In this document: positions 5,699 to 7,819 of the stretch, piece by piece
Layout: each line of letters starts with the position of its first letter
How positions within the stretch are numbered: position 1 is the stretch's first letter
From: Nitrospirota bacterium
GTDB taxonomy: Bacteria; Nitrospirota; Nitrospiria; Nitrospirales; Nitrospiraceae
Assembly: GCA_005877535.1 (NCBI GenBank)
Contig: VBOM01000186.1
Coordinates: forward strand, 1 to 7,819
Direction: 5' to 3'
DNA length: 7,819 bases
Translations under genes and position numbers: made by a program
The notes under the pieces: generated by a model
The model's database searches: none
Told to the model about the DNA's origin: nothing
Seen by the model: only the letters and a program-made list of their open reading frames with translations

Positions 5699-7006
5699 CT
5701 ATCCCTGAATCACCGCATTGCGGTATACGAAATCCAAGGCTTTATCCGCTAAAATCCTGGTGCGTAACTCATCGATGGACTCTTGTCCACCGGCTTTGAT
5801 CATCTTGACGAGATCGGCTGCCGGCATTTTGAGTTCCGATGCCAGCCGCATGATTTCGGCGTTGAAATCATCCTGCGTGACCGTCAGCCCTTCTTTTTCG
5901 GCGATCGCTTCTAAAACGAGGCCGAGCTTCACGCGGCGCGCTGCTTCCTTCCGATGCTCCTGGCGAAGGCTTGTGAGATCCTCTGTGCCGGGCGATTCCT
6001 GAGCGGGAGCCTTCCGCTGCTGCTGCACGTGCTGGCGGATGATGGCTTCCAGCTCACGCTCTACCAGGGTTTCTGGGAGATCGAAGTGATGGGTTTCTAC
6101 AATCCGTTTGATGATCGTATCCTTATAGGTGTCTTCGATCTCTCGCTTCAGCGCCTGTTCCATCCCGCCCCGCAGTTTGTCTTTGATTTCCTGGAGCGAG
6201 TTGTAGGGGCCACAATCTTTGGCAAATTCATCGTCCAGAGCCGGCAGCTTTTTTTCCTTGACGGATTTAATCGTCAGTGCGAACAGGATCGTCTTGCCGG
6301 CAACGCGAGGATCGGGATGGTTGGCTGGGTACGGCTGAGGAATTTCGAGCACGTCGCCCTCTTTCTTCCCCCCGACATGCGAATCAATTTCCAAACCCAA
6401 TATGGACGCGTGTGATCCGACCTTGTGGAGTTGACCCTCCTTCTTCGTCCCTTCCAGCGGCGCACCATCGAGAGTCCCCTGCATATCCAGCACGATATAG
6501 TCTCCGTCCACGATGGTATGGTCTGTCGGTGCAGCCTCCAAACGCGCCTGTTGTTCGCGCAAGACCTCAAGGCCTCGGTCGAGCTGTTCGTCGGTGACGG
6601 TGCGCTTGTCGGGCTTGAGCGAGATCGGACTTGGCGCTTTATAGTCCCGCAGCTCGATTTTCGGCTTGATTTCGACGGTCGCGGTAAATGTAAAGGGTTC
6701 GTTCTTCTTAATCTTGACTCGGTCCAGGGGAGGAATTTCGACGAGGACCGGCACAATTCCCGCTTGGCGAATGGCCTTGTCGTAGAAGTCCGGCACGAGG
6801 CTTCGGATCACGTCCTCTTCCACGGTTTTGGCATAGCGTTTTTCCAGCAAGGCTAGGGGCACCTTGCCAGGGCGAAATCCTGGGATGTTGACCTGGCGGT
6901 TCAGCTCGACGTAGGCGCGGGCAAACCGTTGCGTGACCTCATCAGCCGGCACCTCAATCTTGAGGGCACGTTTCATCGGTCCTAATTCAGTCATCTCCAT
7001 TTTCAT
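5699..7006 (-). CDS. tig: Trigger factor (ribosome-associated chaperone and peptidyl-prolyl isomerase)
   Basis: Trigger factor binds ribosomal protein L23 at the exit tunnel and shields nascent chains. The 435-aa length matches the family (E. coli 432). The N-terminal ribosome-binding domain (about 1-115) carries the signature GFRPGKVP at 43-50. The FKBP-type PPIase domain spans about 155-250, beginning near [16 protein letters not shown]. The helical C-terminal chaperone arms run from about 255 to the end (LDDEFAKD, then the long [12 protein letters not shown] helices). ATG 7006 gives [19 protein letters not shown], which matches typical trigger factor starts. The frame stays open upstream to 7207, but that part runs antisense-free through the tRNA gene and cannot be coding. 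The ribosome site is weak (AAGG about 12 bases upstream); ATG at 7000 is an alternative. It is probably co-transcribed with clpP and clpX. Confidence 0.97.
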   Translation of the reverse strand: MKMEMTELGPMKRALKIEVPADEVTQRFARAYVELNRQVNIPGFRPGKVPLALLEKRYAKTVEEDVIRSLVPDFYDKAIRQAGIVPVLVEIPPLDRVKIKKNEPFTFTATVEIKPKIELRDYKAPSPISLKPDKRTVTDEQLDRGLEVLREQQARLEAAPTDHTIVDGDYIVLDMQGTLDGAPLEGTKKEGQLHKVGSHASILGLEIDSHVGGKKEGDVLEIPQPYPANHPDPRVAGKTILFALTIKSVKEKKLPALDDEFAKDCGPYNSLQEIKDKLRGGMEQALKREIEDTYKDTIIKRIVETHHFDLPETLVERELEAIIRQHVQQQRKAPAQESPGTEDLTSLRQEHRKEAARRVKLGLVLEAIAEKEGLTVTQDDFNAEIMRLASELKMPAADLVKMIKAGGQESIDELRTRILADKALDFVYRNAVIQG

Positions 7007-7081
7007 AGCTGGGGCGTACCTTTTCTCTGTAAGAAGCCTTGCACGGGCTGCCGAACTCTTGCAGGCGGCCCAGTCATGGTT

Positions 7082-7164
7082 TGGTGCGAGAGGGGGGACT
7101 TGAACCCCCACGGTTACCCACGAGATCCTAAGTCTCGCGCGTCTGCCAGTTCCGCCACTCTCGC
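7082..7164 (-). tRNA. tRNA-Leu (anticodon UAG, with encoded CCA)
   Basis: On the minus strand an acceptor stem GCGAGAG/CTCTCGC closes the molecule with discriminator A and a genomically encoded CCA (complement of 7082-7084). The D arm region GGCGGAACTGGCAGACGC, the anticodon stem CGAGA/TCTCG around loop CTTAGGA (anticodon TAG) and a T arm GGGGG-TTCAAGT-CCCCC are all present. The extra arm TGGGTAACCGT is on the short side for a class II leucine tRNA, giving 83 nt including CCA. It would read CUA and other CUN codons. It lies 75 bp upstream of tig on the same strand. Confidence 0.95.
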
Positions 7165-7235
7165 ATGGTGGGGTCTGCAGGAGCCGATTCCACCAAGATG
7201 ACAACACAAACGAAAAGTCGCGTTCCTGTGGGTAT

Positions 7236-7265
7236 TTTGTACCGTTGGAAGTGTCCCACTGTCAA
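7236..7265 (-). promoter_or_regulatory. Promoter for tRNA-Leu and probably tig-clpP-clpX
   Basis: On the minus strand a perfect TTGACA (complement of 7260-7265) is followed after 18 bp by TACAAA (complement of 7236-7241; 4/6 to TATAAT). The start near 7229 leaves a leader of about 65 bases before the tRNA 5' end. That leader contains a possible stem, GGTGG 7167-7171 with CCACC 7190-7194. No clear separate promoter is visible between the tRNA and tig. Confidence 0.45.
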
Positions 7266-7488
7266 CCCATACTCCTGCAGGGTGGAAGCGTGTTCACTTA
7301 TGTGCCCATAGGACTGGTAGCATCTATTTTCTAACCAGGATTATTCATGAATCGTCTAGGTAAATTCGATAGATCTGCAAGACAGACATGCAGCCGGTTC
7401 AGACCAGGAGAAACTTGCGATCGAAAGTTAGGGCTAACGCCTCGATTTGGCCCATTGTACATGTCATCAAGTGGCCTCATCATGCCCA
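7266..7488. other. Non-coding stretch without recognisable genes
   Basis: I see no protein with family features on either strand here; the open frames present have no domain pattern or ribosome site. Small structures only: a CTCCTGCAG copy at 7272-7280 inverted relative to CTGCAGGAG at 7175-7183, a weak stem CTGGT/ACCAG at 7314-7338, and a perfect 10-bp palindrome ATTCATGAAT at 7343-7352. Confidence 0.5.
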
Positions 7489-7681
7489 GCCCGCATTATT
7501 CACGAGGGGTTCTTGACGAAACCGCCGAGACGCCATGCGAGACGGGCGTGCGGAGCCATGAGAGAGGGAGACATACTTGTAACAGTATGTTGACCGACCG
7601 GAGCGGCGAGCCTGCCCGCCGCCAGGCTTGTCCTAGCGGCGTATTGGCGGTTGCAGTAGAAGCCTTCGTGAAGATGTGGGC
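7489..7681. mobile_element. MITE- or REP-like structured element with terminal inverted repeats
   Basis: The left end GCCCGCATTATTCACGA (7489-7505) matches, inverted, the right end TTCGTGAAGATGTGGGC (7665-7681), with one indel and two mismatches. The 193-bp interior contains stem-loops ACGCC/GGCGT (7530-7549), ACATACT/AGTATGT (7571-7590, perfect 7 bp with a 6-base loop) and GCCTG/CAGGC (7610-7627). It has no transposase and no credible gene, so a non-autonomous element or a dispersed structured repeat fits best. No clear target-site duplication is seen. The end sequence resembles, from memory, repeats common in Nitrospira genomes; this is unverified. Confidence 0.5.
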
Positions 7682-7709
7682 CAAGGTAGCCTAAGGCTTG
7701 AATGAGGGA

Positions 7710-7715
7710 TATAAT
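7710..7715 (+). promoter_or_regulatory. Possible -10 box for the partial gene at the right end
   Basis: A perfect TATAAT. The position 17 bp upstream (7687-7692) matches TTGACA at only 3 of 6 bases, so the promoter is uncertain. It lies just outside the right end of the structured element. Confidence 0.25.
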
Positions 7716-7738
7716 ACAAGGTACATACGTAATTCGTC

Positions 7739-7819
7739 GTGAACATACCGGTTCAGAGGTGCACGGTGCTCGTTGTGCTACTGCTGTCAACCCTGGCTTT
7801 CAGTGTTCTGGCACTATTC
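7739..7819 (+). CDS. Start of an exported or membrane protein, cut by the window end
   Basis: GTG 7739 opens a frame of 27 codons with no stop before the window end. The peptide begins MNIPVQRCTVLVVLLLSTLA, a short basic N-region followed by a strongly hydrophobic helix, as in a signal peptide or an N-terminal membrane anchor. A stop at 7730-7732 lies just upstream, so this is close to the earliest start. No good Shine-Dalgarno sequence is visible (AAGG is 17 bases away). The function cannot be inferred. Confidence 0.4.
   Translation, partial: MNIPVQRCTVLVVLLLSTLAFSVLALF

Noticed and set aside
7007..7207. 67-residue N-terminal extension of trigger factor
   Set aside because: It would be translated from the tRNA-Leu gene; the conserved trigger factor start is at 7006.
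7347..7694. Plus-strand open frame of 115 codons in the right intergenic region
   Set aside because: It runs through the structured repeat, lacks a ribosome site and shows no domain or membrane pattern.
7500..7790. Minus-strand open frames in the right intergenic region
   Set aside because: They lie across the structured repeat and its flank, have unusual composition and no recognisable features.

Overview
The window looks like a chromosomal segment of a moderately GC-rich, Gram-negative-type bacterium. My best guess is Nitrospira or a close relative. That guess rests on remembered resemblance of the TatA, PilZ and Tig-ClpP-ClpX sequences and of the intergenic repeats, not on a search. No phage, CRISPR or defence genes are visible.

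Plus strand, left part. The window opens inside an M24-family metallopeptidase (Xaa-Pro aminopeptidase/creatinase fold), which runs to 790. A 259-bp gap follows, holding a stop-proximal hairpin, an imperfect inverted repeat built on CCAGAC/GTCTGG words, and a good sigma70-type promoter (TTGACA-16-TATAAA). That promoter drives a tatA-like gene at 1050. The TatA reading frame breaks: the TatA head (membrane helix and amphipathic helix) is in one frame, and the tail, which carries a second copy of the amphipathic helix, continues in the -1 frame to 1618. The tail overlaps by 4 bases a HEAT-repeat lipoprotein gene (1615-2415).

Minus strand, right part. Reading right to left, the order is a promoter at about 7236-7265, tRNA-Leu(UAG), tig (trigger factor), clpP, clpX, then two tandem PilZ-domain paralogs with their own promoter. 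The tig-clpP-clpX block is the conserved nascent-chain chaperone and ATP-dependent protease set: trigger factor meets chains at the ribosome, and ClpX unfolds substrates and feeds them to ClpP. The two PilZ proteins are both 172 aa and about 45% identical by hand count. They share an N-terminal domain and both have a degenerate c-di-GMP motif. The last one converges on the HEAT gene with a 4-base overlap of the stops.

Right end. From 7165 to about 7738 there is no convincing gene. This stretch holds the promoter and leader of the tRNA/tig block and a 193-bp element (7489-7681) with imperfect terminal inverted repeats and internal stem-loops, resembling a non-autonomous MITE or REP-type repeat. 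A partial plus-strand gene with an N-terminal signal or membrane segment may start at 7739 and run off the end.

No clearly new system is evident. The points most worth a second look are the split TatA with a duplicated amphipathic helix, the paired PilZ variants beside clpXP, and the structured repeat at 7489-7681.
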